Assembly (NCBI GenBank): GCA_963698015.1
Contig: OY969109.1
Location: 806,001-870,000, forward strand
Source: VAXT01 sp963698015
GTDB taxonomy: Bacteria; Actinomycetota; Thermoleophilia; Gaiellales; Gaiellaceae
Reading direction: 5' to 3'
DNA: 64,000 nucleotides
The notes under the pieces: model-generated
Database searches by the model: none
Told to the model about the DNA's origin: nothing
The model's input: the letters and a program-made list of their open reading frames with translations, nothing else
Program-made: the position numbers and the translations under genes
Part shown: one piece after another, positions 40,441 to 48,524 of the stretch
Layout: every line of letters starts with the position of its first letter
Position numbering within the stretch: position 1 is the first letter of the stretch

Positions 40441-40802
40441 CGGCTTCGCTTCGCTCGCCTTCACGTGGGAACCCCTGGTTCCCCCGTGTGCCCCCTCCTT
40501 GCGAGCGGGGGTGTTGGGCAAATGCTTCAGGAGCCGGCGAAGGTGGTCTTGCTTCGACCGAGCGTTGTTCGCCTCCCGCCGGGCAAAGCCCGGCTCCGGC
40601 GCAGAGTGGTCGCGCTCTCCGCGGTCCGAATTCGGGAACAACTCCATCCGCCGCCGGAGGCCGGCTTTGCCGGCCGGGAGGCTTACAAACACAAAAGCCG
40701 CCCGAGGTGCGAACACCTGGGGCGGCTCCTGAAACCTGCGAACAGTGCCTTCGTCCGCAAGGAGGGGGCCCACGGGGGAACCAGGGGTTCCCCCGTGATG
40801 CC
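40441..40802. repeat. Two composite dispersed repeats in inverted orientation
   Basis: Copy 2 (about 40445-40600) has the same block order as 34058-34205: AACCCCTGGTTCCCCC, TGCCCCCTCCTTGCGAGCGG, TTCAGGAGCCG, then GCCGGGCAAAGCCCGGC. Copy 3 (about 40645-40802) carries the blocks reversed: GCCGGCTTTGCCGGC, CGGCTCCTGAAA, CGCAAGGAGGGGG and GGGGGAACCAGGGGTT. Together they make a large inverted repeat in the region 3' of groEL. Confidence 0.75.
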
Positions 40803-40804
40803 GA

Positions 40805-40826
40805 GCGGGCCGCTCAAGCGGCCCGC
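40805..40826 (-). terminator. Hairpin terminator of groEL
   Basis: Perfect 10-bp stem GCGGGCCGCT / AGCGGCCCGC with a 2-nt spacer, 5 bp past the groEL stop codon. No U-tract follows on the minus strand, so it may act as a GC hairpin stabilising the mRNA end. Confidence 0.55.
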
Positions 40827-40831
40827 GTTGG

Positions 40832-42457
40832 CTACATCATGCCGCCCATGTCGGGCATGCCGCCGCCTGCGCCGACCGGGTTCTTCTCCGGCGGCTCGGC
40901 GACGATTGCCTCGGTGGTCAGGATGTTCTTCGCGATCGACGCCGCGTTCTGCAGCGCGGAGCGCGTGACCATCGTCGGATCGATGATCCCGGCCTTGACG
41001 AGATCCTCGTACTCGCCGGTCTCGACGTTCAGGCCGTGGCCCTTCGTTCCGGTGCGGATCTTGTCGACCACGAGCGAGCCCTCGAGGCCGGCGTTGTCGG
41101 CCAGCTGACGAATCGGCTCCTCGAGCGCACGCGTCACGATCTGCGCGCCCGTCCGGACATCGCCCTCGAGCTCATCGGCCTTGATCGCCGAGGCCGTGTT
41201 CAGGAGCGCGACGCCGCCGCCGGGAACGATGCCCTCCTCGAGGGCGGCCCGCGTGGCCTGCAGCGCGTCCTCGACGCGGTGCTTCTTCTCCTTCATCTCG
41301 GTCTCGGTCGCAGCGCCGACCTTGATCACCGCGACGCCGCCGGCGAGCTTCGCCAGCCGCTCCTGCAGCTTCTCGCGGTCGAAGTCGGAGTCCGTGTTCT
41401 CGATCTCGGACTTGAGCTGCTTGATCCTGGCCTTGATGCCGTCGGACGCGCCTGCCCCGTCGATGATCGTCGTCGAGTCCTTGTCGATGACGACACGGCG
41501 GGCCTTGCCGAGCTGCGAGAGCTTCGTGTTCTCCAGCTTGAGGCCCATCTCCTCGGTGATCACCTCGGCGCCGGACAGGATCCCGATGTCCTCGAGCATC
41601 CGCTTGCGGCGGTCACCGAAGCCGGGCGCCTTGACGGCGACCGCGGTGAAGGTGCCGCGGAGCTTGTTGACGACGATCGTGGCGAGCGCCTCGCCCTCGA
41701 CGTCCTCCGAGACGATCAGCAGCGGCTTGCCGGACTGGATCACCTGTTCCAAGACGGGAAGCAGGTCCTTGACGGCCCCGATCTTCTGGTTCGCGACCAG
41801 GATGTACGGGTCCTCGAGGACGGCCTCCATGCGCTCGGCGTCCGTGATCATGTACGGCGAGAGGTAGCCCTTGTCGAACTGCATGCCCTCGGTGAACTCG
41901 AGCTCGAGCCCGAAGGTCTGGCCCTCCTCGACGTTGACGACGCCGTCCTTGCCGACCTTCTCGATCGCGTCGGAGATGACGTCGCCGATCTCGCGCTCGC
42001 GCGCGGAAATCGTTGCGACCCGGGCGATGTCCTCCTTGCCCGAGATCTCCTTCGACTGCTTCTGCAGGTCTGCGACGACCTGCTCGACCGCGATCTCGAT
42101 GCCGCGCTTGAGCGCGATCGGATTCGCACCCGCGGCGACGTTCCTCAGGCCCTCGCGGACGATGGCCTGAGCGAGGACGGTCGCGGTCGTCGTGCCGTCG
42201 CCGGCGACGTCGTTCGTCGCCGTTGCGACCTCGCGGACGAGCTGAGCGCCCTGGTTCTCGAAGACGTCCTCGAGCTCGATCTCGCGTGCGATCGTGACGC
42301 CGTCGTTCGTGATCGTCGGTGCGCCGAACTTCTTATCCAGCACGACGTACCGACCCTTCGGGCCAAGGGTGACCTTGACCGCGTCGGCGAGGGTATTCAC
42401 GCCGCGCTCGAGCGAGCGCCGCGCATCCTCGTCGAACTTCAGCTCCTTATGAGCCAT
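40832..42457 (-). CDS. groL: Chaperonin GroEL (60 kDa)
   Basis: 541 residues, full length. MAHKELKFDEDARRSLERGVNTLADAVKVTLGPKGR at the start, the ATP-site GDGTTTATVLAQAI, the ADP/ATP loop and a GGM-rich C-terminal tail (GAGGGMPDMGGMM). The tetradecamer folds proteins with GroES and ATP. It is the second gene of a CIRCE-controlled groS-groL operon, 27 bp after groS, with a Shine-Dalgarno (GGGAGG) before the ATG. Confidence 0.98.
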   Translation of the reverse strand: MAHKELKFDEDARRSLERGVNTLADAVKVTLGPKGRYVVLDKKFGAPTITNDGVTIAREIELEDVFENQGAQLVREVATATNDVAGDGTTTATVLAQAIVREGLRNVAAGANPIALKRGIEIAVEQVVADLQKQSKEISGKEDIARVATISAREREIGDVISDAIEKVGKDGVVNVEEGQTFGLELEFTEGMQFDKGYLSPYMITDAERMEAVLEDPYILVANQKIGAVKDLLPVLEQVIQSGKPLLIVSEDVEGEALATIVVNKLRGTFTAVAVKAPGFGDRRKRMLEDIGILSGAEVITEEMGLKLENTKLSQLGKARRVVIDKDSTTIIDGAGASDGIKARIKQLKSEIENTDSDFDREKLQERLAKLAGGVAVIKVGAATETEMKEKKHRVEDALQATRAALEEGIVPGGGVALLNTASAIKADELEGDVRTGAQIVTRALEEPIRQLADNAGLEGSLVVDKIRTGTKGHGLNVETGEYEDLVKAGIIDPTMVTRSALQNAASIAKNILTTEAIVAEPPEKNPVGAGGGMPDMGGMM

Positions 42458-42484
42458 TGAGTACCTCCCTCAGTGAAATGTTGA

Positions 42485-42817
42485 CTAGGCGGACGCGCCC
42501 GCGAGCTCCTTCTTCTTGCTCGCTTTGGCCTTTGCGACCTTCGCGAGCACGTCCGACTCGCGCAGGATCAGAACGTCGTCGGCGCCGAGCTTGATCTCGG
42601 TGCCGCCGTACTTCGAGTAGATGATCTCGTCGCCCACGGCGACTTCCATCGGGACGATCTCGCCCGAGTCGTTGCGCATGCCCGGGCCGACTGCGAGGAC
42701 ACGGCCGCGCTGCGGCTTCTCCTTCGCGGTGTCGGGCAGGACGATGCCGCTCGAGGTGGTCGCTTCCTCCTCGAGTGCTTCGACGATCAGACGATCGCCC
42801 AGCGGCTGCAGATCCAT
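42485..42817 (-). CDS. groS: Co-chaperonin GroES (10 kDa)
   Basis: 110 residues: MDLQPLGDRLIVEALEEEATTSSGIVLPDTAKEKPQRGRVLAVGPG, with the mobile loop TTSSGIVLP, and YSKYGGTEIKLGADDVLILRESDVLA. The tail (AKAKASKKKELAGASA) is about 10 residues longer than most. It caps the GroEL ring. It is the first gene after the CIRCE element, with a Shine-Dalgarno (AGGAGG) before the ATG. Confidence 0.97.
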   Translation of the reverse strand: MDLQPLGDRLIVEALEEEATTSSGIVLPDTAKEKPQRGRVLAVGPGMRNDSGEIVPMEVAVGDEIIYSKYGGTEIKLGADDVLILRESDVLAKVAKAKASKKKELAGASA

Positions 42818-42853
42818 TCAGGACCTCCTGTTCTCCGTACTTTGTGACAGTCT

Positions 42854-42880
42854 CTGGCACTCCTGCGGAGCGAGTGCCAG
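42854..42880. promoter_or_regulatory. CIRCE element (HrcA operator)
   Basis: CTGGCACTC-N9-GAGTGCCAG, matching the CIRCE consensus TTAGCACTC-N9-GAGTGCTAA with the outer bases changed symmetrically. It lies 37 bp upstream of groS, the usual place for HrcA repression of groESL. Confidence 0.9.
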
Positions 42881-42979
42881 CGCATTCTAACGGCACTGTT
42901 CTCCTCTGTGCAAGCGGAATCGCACTCGGCCGGGCACGCTCCGGTGACTCGGAGCCCAGCCGCGTGTTACAAACTCTCG

Positions 42980-43420
42980 ATGCGCCGGGAATTCTCCGCG
43001 GGCGGGGTCGCGATCAGGCGCCTGCGCGGCGAGTGGGTCTTCGCCGCGATCCGGCCGGGTGGCAAGAAGCCGGGGGTCTGGGCGCTCCCGAAGGGTTTGA
43101 TCGGCGAGGGGGAGAAGCCGGACGCGACGGCGCTGCGCGAGACCGAGGAGGAAACGGGCATCCAGGCCCGGCTCGTGACGAAGCTCGGAGACATCCGCTA
43201 CGTCTACACGTGGGAGGGCGAGCGGGTCTTCAAGGTCGTCAGCTTCTACCTGCTCCGCTACTCGAGGGGCCGGCTCGGCGAGATCGAGCCCGAGATGCGG
43301 ATCGAGGTCGACGAGGCGCGCTGGCTGCCGCTGGCCGACGCTCCGAAGCTCCTCGCCTACGGGGGCGAACGCCAGATGGCCGAGAAGGCACTCGCTTTCG
43401 TCCGTGACAACGGCTTATGA
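42980..43420 (+). CDS. NUDIX hydrolase
   Basis: 146 residues. The Nudix box is GLIGEGEKPDATALRETEEETGI (GX5EX7REUXEEXGU, about 40-62). The N-terminus MRREFSAGGVAIRRL and the following strand LGDIRYVYTWEGERVFKVVSFYLL fit the diadenosine/8-oxo-dGTP hydrolase type. It removes nucleoside-diphosphate-linked compounds. ATG 42980 is preferred over the longer GTG/ATG frame because the family begins just here. Confidence 0.92.
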   Translation: MRREFSAGGVAIRRLRGEWVFAAIRPGGKKPGVWALPKGLIGEGEKPDATALRETEEETGIQARLVTKLGDIRYVYTWEGERVFKVVSFYLLRYSRGRLGEIEPEMRIEVDEARWLPLADAPKLLAYGGERQMAEKALAFVRDNGL

Positions 43421-43451
43421 TCTCCGCGCCTGCCGTAGCTCTCCGCCGCTC

Positions 43452-43799
43452 ATGTACGCGCTCAACTTCTATTCGCCGATCGTGGCCGACCAGCTGCGTT
43501 CGCGCCGCAAGACGGCGACGATCCGCCTCGGGGACAAGTCCCGGAAGTACAAGAAGGGGATGGTCGTGCAGGTGCTCGTCGGCGCGCGGTACGGGCCTCG
43601 CGAGAAGGTGTTCGACGCGGTCATCGACAAGGTCGAGGTGAAGACGCTCAACGAGCTCTCGCCCCGCGACATCGAGCACGACAACCCGGAGGTGCGGCGC
43701 CCCGAGGAGCTCGCGCTCTTCCTCGGGCAGCTCTACAACCGGGACGTCACGCCGGACGAGATCGTCACGCTGATCCGCTTTTCCGAAATCAGATCGTGA
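43452..43799 (+). CDS. ASCH-domain protein
   Basis: 115 residues: MYALNFYSPIVADQLRSRRKTATIRLGDKSRKYKKGMVVQVLVGARYGPR, with VFDAVIDKVEVKTLNELSPRDIEHDNPEVR. The RKTATIRLGDKSRKYKKG segment is typical of the small ASCH/PUA-like fold that binds RNA or a modified nucleoside. Located 31 bp after the NUDIX gene and likely cotranscribed, which may suggest a role in nucleotide or RNA quality control, as inference. Confidence 0.78.
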   Translation: MYALNFYSPIVADQLRSRRKTATIRLGDKSRKYKKGMVVQVLVGARYGPREKVFDAVIDKVEVKTLNELSPRDIEHDNPEVRRPEELALFLGQLYNRDVTPDEIVTLIRFSEIRS

Positions 43800-43820
43800 G
43801 GTCCGGCGCGCTGGGCGCGC

Positions 43821-44261
43821 TCAGGCCACAGGTACGGCCGCGTTGACTGGGACGAGGCAGTCGACTTCGCCTTCGCGTCGATAGAACTCGATGAGGGGAC
43901 GGGTGGGGTCGTGGTCGGCGTGCTCGAAGAGCTCGTCGAACGCCGCCGCGATCTGGCCGTAGACACCGGGAGGATCACCGATCAGCCTGAGCCGCAGGTA
44001 AGGCCCGCCCGGGTTTGTCGTCTCGTCGAGACCGAGCGGGTTCTCTCGATCGCGGGGCAGGCGCTCGGTGCAAAGTCGGTAGGTGCCGGCTCGATTGTCG
44101 ATCAGGCCCATCATCCGACGCCCGTGGAGTGAGTCGAACGCCGACTCGAAGGCGGACCACGCTTCCTGGATCACGGCGAGGTCCAGTGGCACTTCCCTGC
44201 TCAGGGCAGCGGTGTCCTCGCGCGTGACGTCCTCGATCCTTCCCAGTCTTCCTCGGGTCAA
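43821..44261 (-). CDS. GyrI-like effector-binding domain protein
   Basis: 146 residues. ALSREVPLDLAVIQEAWSAFESAF, GLIDNRAGTYRLCTERLP, GPYLRLRLIGDPPGVYGQIAAAFDELFE and the ending RPLIEFYRREGEVDCLVPVNA match the GyrI-like/AraC effector-binding fold found alone or fused to regulators. It may bind a small hydrophobic ligand. Its start overlaps the zinc-ribbon gene by 4 nt. Confidence 0.72.
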   Translation of the reverse strand: MTRGRLGRIEDVTREDTAALSREVPLDLAVIQEAWSAFESAFDSLHGRRMMGLIDNRAGTYRLCTERLPRDRENPLGLDETTNPGGPYLRLRLIGDPPGVYGQIAAAFDELFEHADHDPTRPLIEFYRREGEVDCLVPVNAAVPVA

Positions 44262-44536
44262 CGACCGGCCTTACGAATCGGGCCGCCGAAGGCCGTGGGC
44301 GGACGCAGTTCGCCGCCGCAGGCTTCGCACTCGACGGCGAAAGCCGAGCTGAAACGCGCGTCGCACTCCGGGCAGCGCGAGCGGATCTCGCCGCGGCACT
44401 GCGGGCACTCCGCGGGCAGCTCGCCCTCCGACTCGTCGAAGTAGCGCTGCGCGAACCCGCACGTCAGGCAGAACGCGACCCAGTCTCCGAGAGTCTTGCG
44501 CCGTTCCTCGCGAAGCCAATCCGACGCCTTGCCCAC
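44258..44536 (-). CDS. Multi-zinc-ribbon small protein
   Basis: 92 residues with four CxxC pairs: FCLTCG (about 22-26), CPQCRG, RCPECDA and CEACGG. The N-terminal helix MGKASDWLREERRKT is basic. Two zinc-binding sites are likely. Such proteins often bind nucleic acid or proteins; here the gene pairs with the effector-binding gene (ATGA overlap). Confidence 0.72.
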   Translation of the reverse strand: MGKASDWLREERRKTLGDWVAFCLTCGFAQRYFDESEGELPAECPQCRGEIRSRCPECDARFSSAFAVECEACGGELRPPTAFGGPIRKAGR

Positions 44537-44572
44537 GGGGAGGACTGTAGTTCACAGGCTCATACTCAACTC

Positions 44573-45322
44573 ATGAGCAGCGTTGTCTACGTCGGGCACT
44601 CGACGGTCCTGATCGAGATCGACGGCGCCCGGCTCTTGACCGATCCGTTGCTCCGTCGCCGGGTGCTGCACCTGCACCGGCGATCGCCGATCGACCTCGC
44701 GTCGCTCGGAAGCCTGGACGCGGTCCTCATCTCGCACGCGCACCGCGACCACCTCGACCTGCCGTCGCTCCGCAGACTCGACCGCAAGGTGACCGCGGTC
44801 GTGCCCCGCGGCCTCGCGCGTCCCGTCGAGCGGCTCGGCTTCGAGCGCGTCGTCGAGATCGACGAGGAAGAGTCGGTCGCGATCGGACCGGTCGAAGTGC
44901 GCGCGACGCACGCGGAGCACGACGAGCGGCGCCGCATCGGCCGGCTACGCGGCGCGGCTCTCGGCTATGCGATCGGCGGCTCGCACCGCATCTACTTCGC
45001 GGGCGACACGTCGCTCTTCCCGGAGATGGACGGCCTTGTCCCGGACCTCGACCTGGCGCTGATCCCGATCTGGGGCTGGGGCCCGACGCTCGGCAGCGGC
45101 GAGCACCTCGACCCCGCGGGCGCCGCGGCGGCTCTCTGCCTGCTCCGACCACGTGTCGCCGTTCCGATCCACTGGGGCACGTACCGGCCGCTGCACCACG
45201 GAGTGCGCCGCGACCCCGCCTTCCTGAAGGAGCCGGCCGAGGCGTTCGTACGCGAGGCGGCGAGAACCGCGCCCGAGGTCGAGGTGCGCGTCCTACAGCC
45301 GGGCGAGCGGCTCGAGCTCTAG
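44573..45322 (+). CDS. MBL-fold metal-dependent hydrolase (UlaG-like)
   Basis: 249 residues. VVYVGHSTVLIEIDG, the metal motif ISHAHRDHLD (HxHxDH, about 55-64), YFAGDTSLFPEMD (Asp ligand), IPIWGWGPTLGSGEHLDP and VAVPIHWGTYRPL (His ligand) give the complete dinuclear metal site of UlaG/RomA-type hydrolases. N-acyl-phosphatidylethanolamine or lactone substrates occur in relatives. It converges on the AI-2E family gene, sharing CTAG. Confidence 0.9.
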   Translation: MSSVVYVGHSTVLIEIDGARLLTDPLLRRRVLHLHRRSPIDLASLGSLDAVLISHAHRDHLDLPSLRRLDRKVTAVVPRGLARPVERLGFERVVEIDEEESVAIGPVEVRATHAEHDERRRIGRLRGAALGYAIGGSHRIYFAGDTSLFPEMDGLVPDLDLALIPIWGWGPTLGSGEHLDPAGAAAALCLLRPRVAVPIHWGTYRPLHHGVRRDPAFLKEPAEAFVREAARTAPEVEVRVLQPGERLEL

Positions 45323-46389
45323 GTGGGTTTGGCCGCCGCGCGCGCGGCGGCAACCTTGTCCCGGCGGGCCTTCGTCAGCTCCTGGACGAAGATCTGAACC
45401 GTCGCCGCGAGCGGCACCGCGGTCAGCGCGCCGAGCACCCCGAGCAGCGCGCCGAAGAGCGTGACCGCGACGATGATGAAGAAGCCCGAGAGGTTGACGG
45501 CCCGGCCCTGGATCTTCGGCGTGAGGATGTTGTTCTCGACCTGCTGGTAGACGAGGACCACGATCAGCATCACGATCGCGGCGCCGATCCCGGATTCCGC
45601 CCAGATGGCCGGGACCAGAATGAAGCCGGCGAGGGTCGCGCCGAGGTTTGGGATCATGTCCAGCAGCCCCGCGATCACCCCGAGCCCGAGGGCGAAGCTC
45701 GAGCCCAGGAGCCACGCCGTCACGCCCTGGGTCGTCCCGGCGATCGTCGCGATCACGACGACCCCGATCGCCCAGCGCGAGACCGACTCCGTCACCCGCT
45801 CCCAGACGCCGAGCCAGCGCTCGTCTTCGCCCGGCATGAGCACGCTCCCGAGTGCCCGCTTCATGTTCGGGACGTCGCTCAGGAAGAACAGGCATATGAA
45901 CAGGATCGTGAACCCGACCAGGAAGACGGTGAAGAAGTCTCCTGCGATGCCCAGCACCTGGGAGACGGCGTCCGGGACCGAGACCGAGGTCTTGTCGGCC
46001 CCCTCGTGCAGGTTCTTGCCGATCCCCGTGTCGCCGAGCCAGGAGAGCTCGCTGGAGGAGCGCAGCTGGTCGATCGTCTGCGGCAGGTCGTGCAGGAAAT
46101 CCCGCACCGAGCCGACCATCGGGACGAGGAAGAGGAGCCCGATCACGACGACGCCGATCGCGGTGCCGAGCACGGTCACGGTCGCGGCCAGGCCCCGAGA
46201 CCAGCCGGTCCTCCTGATCACGAAGCGCACCGGGAACTCGAAGACGAGCCCGAGGAAGATCCCGATGAAGACGATCAGGAACGTGTCCCCGATGGCGACG
46301 AACGCACCGAGGACGCCGATCGCCGCCGAGACGACCAGGATCGTCCGGATCGGGATCAGCAGCTCGCGCTTCTTTACGGAGCCGGCCAT
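45319..46389 (-). CDS. AI-2E family (PerM/YdbK-like) transporter
   Basis: 356 residues with about eight membrane segments. The family pattern is RTILVVSAAIGVLGAFVAI, IFLGLVFEFPVRFVI, FLVPMVGSVRDFLHDLPQTI, GLLDMIPNLGATLAGFILVP and QQVENNILTPKIQGRAVNLSGF (the last two are the most conserved part, about 260-315). Members include the TqsA autoinducer exporter and Na+/H+ antiporters; the substrate is unclear. ATG 46389. Confidence 0.9.
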   Translation of the reverse strand: MAGSVKKRELLIPIRTILVVSAAIGVLGAFVAIGDTFLIVFIGIFLGLVFEFPVRFVIRRTGWSRGLAATVTVLGTAIGVVVIGLLFLVPMVGSVRDFLHDLPQTIDQLRSSSELSWLGDTGIGKNLHEGADKTSVSVPDAVSQVLGIAGDFFTVFLVGFTILFICLFFLSDVPNMKRALGSVLMPGEDERWLGVWERVTESVSRWAIGVVVIATIAGTTQGVTAWLLGSSFALGLGVIAGLLDMIPNLGATLAGFILVPAIWAESGIGAAIVMLIVVLVYQQVENNILTPKIQGRAVNLSGFFIIVAVTLFGALLGVLGALTAVPLAATVQIFVQELTKARRDKVAAARAAAKPT

Positions 46390-46452
46390 GCGCGAACCTA
46401 TTTCTCGGGGCCGGGGCACCGTCCTGCGTCGGTGCTTACCTCCGTCCTCGCG

Positions 46453-46860
46453 ATGTCCCGCATGCAGCAGCTCGCGCTGAGGCGCTTTGAACTGGCCTTC
46501 GAGCGCGGCCGCATCCTCTGGTACCTGATCCTGTGCATCGTCGGGTTCGCCGTCGGCTGCGCGGTGCTGATCCGGCTCGTCGACCCGCACGACTTTCCCA
46601 CGATCGGGCTTGCGCTCTGGTGGGCCGTGATGACCGTGACGACGGTCGGGTACGGCGACATCGTGCCCACCACGACGGCCGGACGCATCGTGGCCGCCGC
46701 GTTGATGGTCACCGGTTTCGCCTCGCTCTCGCTGCTCACCGGATTCGTCGCTTCGCTCCTCGTCCACCGCCGCGCCGCGGCCGATGCGGAATCCGGGTTG
46801 ACGAGGATCGAGGAGCGCCTCGAGGAGATCGAGAGGCTCGTCCGGAGCGACGCCCCCTAG
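46453..46860 (+). CDS. Two-helix potassium channel subunit
   Basis: 135 residues. Helix 1 (ILWYLILCIVGFAVGCAVLI, about 20-40), pore helix and selectivity filter MTVTTVGYGDIVP (TVGYGD), helix 2 (IVAAALMVTGFASLSLLTGFVASLLV) and a C-terminal amphipathic coil GLTRIEERLEEIERLVRSD that should tetramerise. This is a KcsA-type channel without regulatory domain. ATG 46453 or 46462. It converges on the flippase gene with shared CTAG. Confidence 0.9.
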   Translation: MSRMQQLALRRFELAFERGRILWYLILCIVGFAVGCAVLIRLVDPHDFPTIGLALWWAVMTVTTVGYGDIVPTTTAGRIVAAALMVTGFASLSLLTGFVASLLVHRRAAADAESGLTRIEERLEEIERLVRSDAP

Positions 46861-47906
46861 GGAGTTCCCTCTTCGATCAGCTGCGGCGGACGGTGCCGCT
46901 TCCAGGTCGCTCCCGCGAGCAGGCCGAGCACGAGCGTGGGGACGATCGTCAGGAACCGGTAGACGAGGACGGCCGTGACGACCTGCGCGTTCCCGCCTCC
47001 GAAGCCGACGAGCGCCGTCGTCAGTCCGAGCTCGACGATGCCGAGGCCTCCCGGGGTGATCGGAATCGACCCGAGCAGGCGGACGAGCGCCCACGCGGCG
47101 AACGCCTCGACCACGCTCACCTGAGTGGGCGGAACGTCGAAGACGCGCAGGCAGGCGAGCAACACGAGGAACACCGTCAGCTGGCCCGCGAGCGTCGCCG
47201 CCGTGAGCACGTGCCAGCGACGGCTGAGCAGGCCGACCGCCTCGGCGCGGAACCCGGCGAACGTCTCGCCCGTCCAGGAGACGGGGCCGCGCCGGAAGAT
47301 CCGGAGCCCCCAGGAGACGATTCTCGCGCTGAGGTTCCCGGCCCAGCGGGCGAGGCGGCGGCTCGTGAGCCCGGCGCCGTAGGATGCGGCCGCGATCACG
47401 AACACGCCGAGCCCGATGAGCGCGACCGTCTTGAGCAGTGCGTGGTGCTCGCCGACGATCGTGAGCAGGGCGAGCGCCAGGCTCGGCAGGCCGAGCATGA
47501 CGAACTGGTTCCACGTGCCCGTCAGCGCAACCGCGAGCGTCACGTCCTTCTTCCGGAAGCCCCAGCTCCGGAGCATCCCGTACGAGAGCGCGACGCCGAC
47601 CGCCGGCCCGCCGGGCGCGAGGTACGTCGAGGCGCTGCTGGACATCGAGAGGACGAACGCGTTCCGGAAGCTGAGCCCGGGAAGCGCGGCCTGCCAGGGA
47701 GGGGCGTACGTCGCCAGGTTGAGTGCCGTCACGCCCACGAGCAGCGCGAGTTGAGACCACGAGAGTGTCTTGACCACGTCCCAGACGTCGCGGTAGTCCG
47801 CGATCCGCGGCAGGACGAAGACGAACGTCGCGACGACGACCGCCAGGCCGACGGCGCCGATCCCGAAGCGGCGCGTCCGACGCGATTTCAGGTTGATGCC
47901 GATCAC
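46857..47906 (-). CDS. LPG synthase TM-domain (UPF0104) flippase-like protein
   Basis: 349 residues with about eight membrane segments; no C-terminal transferase domain. Characteristic residues: APPWQAALPGLSFRNAFVLSMSSSASTYLAPGGPAVG (APGG), and LLGSIPITPGGLGIVELGLTTAL (TPGGLG-E), as in AglD/MprF N-terminal regions. It may flip or modify phospholipids or glycolipids. GTG 47906 sits at the family's start; the ATC-GGC-ATC following fits. The longer frame to 47996 reads as non-membrane sequence. Confidence 0.85.
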   Translation of the reverse strand: MIGINLKSRRTRRFGIGAVGLAVVVATFVFVLPRIADYRDVWDVVKTLSWSQLALLVGVTALNLATYAPPWQAALPGLSFRNAFVLSMSSSASTYLAPGGPAVGVALSYGMLRSWGFRKKDVTLAVALTGTWNQFVMLGLPSLALALLTIVGEHHALLKTVALIGLGVFVIAAASYGAGLTSRRLARWAGNLSARIVSWGLRIFRRGPVSWTGETFAGFRAEAVGLLSRRWHVLTAATLAGQLTVFLVLLACLRVFDVPPTQVSVVEAFAAWALVRLLGSIPITPGGLGIVELGLTTALVGFGGGNAQVVTAVLVYRFLTIVPTLVLGLLAGATWKRHRPPQLIEEGTP

Positions 47907-47977
47907 CCGAGGCGAACTGCGCGGGATTCTGAGATCATCTTCGCGTTCACGCTCAAACACACGAGAGGAGCAGTTTG

Positions 47978-48133
47978 ATGGCGGGACTCGCGGCACTCGG
48001 CGTTCTCATCGGTGGCGTGGTGGTCGGCGCCTGGCTGTACCACGTCGATCACTGGTTCCTCGGGATCATGGTCCTGCTGGGCAGTCTGCCGGTCGCGCTC
48101 GTCACCTGGATGGTGGCGAAAGAGCGGGTCTGA
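47978..48133 (+). CDS. Small membrane protein
   Basis: 51 residues with two hydrophobic helices: MAGLAALGVLIGGVVVGAWLYHV and FLGIMVLLGSLPVALVTWMVAKERV. A good Shine-Dalgarno (AGAGGAG, 47964-47970) 7 nt upstream supports it. Function unknown; the NfeD-like gene converges from the other side 6 bp away. Confidence 0.65.
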   Translation: MAGLAALGVLIGGVVVGAWLYHVDHWFLGIMVLLGSLPVALVTWMVAKERV

Positions 48134-48139
48134 TCCCGG

Positions 48140-48457
48140 TCAGACGGGCTCGACGAGAAGCGTCAGATCCCTGAGGCCGACGACGCGGACGGTCTCGCCC
48201 GCGTCCGCGCCGGCCTCGCAGCGCGCCTCCCAGATCTCACCCCCGATCCGAACCTGACCCGTCGGCCTGCACGGGGCGAGCACCTCGGCCTCCTGGCCGA
48301 CGAGCGTCTGGGCGCCCACGACCTTGCGCCGCCCGCGCATCGTCCGGTTCCAGAAGAAGAGCTCTCCGCAGAAGAGCACGAGGCAAACCGTGGCGCTGAC
48401 GACGTTCCACGGCGAGGAAACGAAGATCAGAAGCACGATCGCAAGTAACAGGAACAC
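48140..48457 (-). CDS. NfeD-like protein, short type
   Basis: 105 residues. Two membrane helices (MFLLLAIVLLIFVSS and WNVVSATVCLVLFCGELFF), then a soluble OB-fold domain with GAQTLVGQEAEVLAPCRPTGQVRIGGEIWEARCE and VVGLRDLTLLVEPV, the NfeD C-terminal beta barrel. NfeD proteins partner with stomatin-like proteases or slipins at membranes; none is nearby here. Confidence 0.8.
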   Translation of the reverse strand: MFLLLAIVLLIFVSSPWNVVSATVCLVLFCGELFFWNRTMRGRRKVVGAQTLVGQEAEVLAPCRPTGQVRIGGEIWEARCEAGADAGETVRVVGLRDLTLLVEPV

Positions 48458-48524
48458 TCAGGGCCTCCCATTTGTTCGACGGCTCACCCTTCGAGGGTGA
48501 TGGCAGCGCACGCCTGAGTAGGAG

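Noticed and set aside
41036..42460. Long open frame on the plus strand opposite groEL
   Set aside because: It is an antisense shadow of a GC-rich gene: groEL is intact and conserved on the minus strand and the shadow protein is low-complexity Asp/Arg/Leu.
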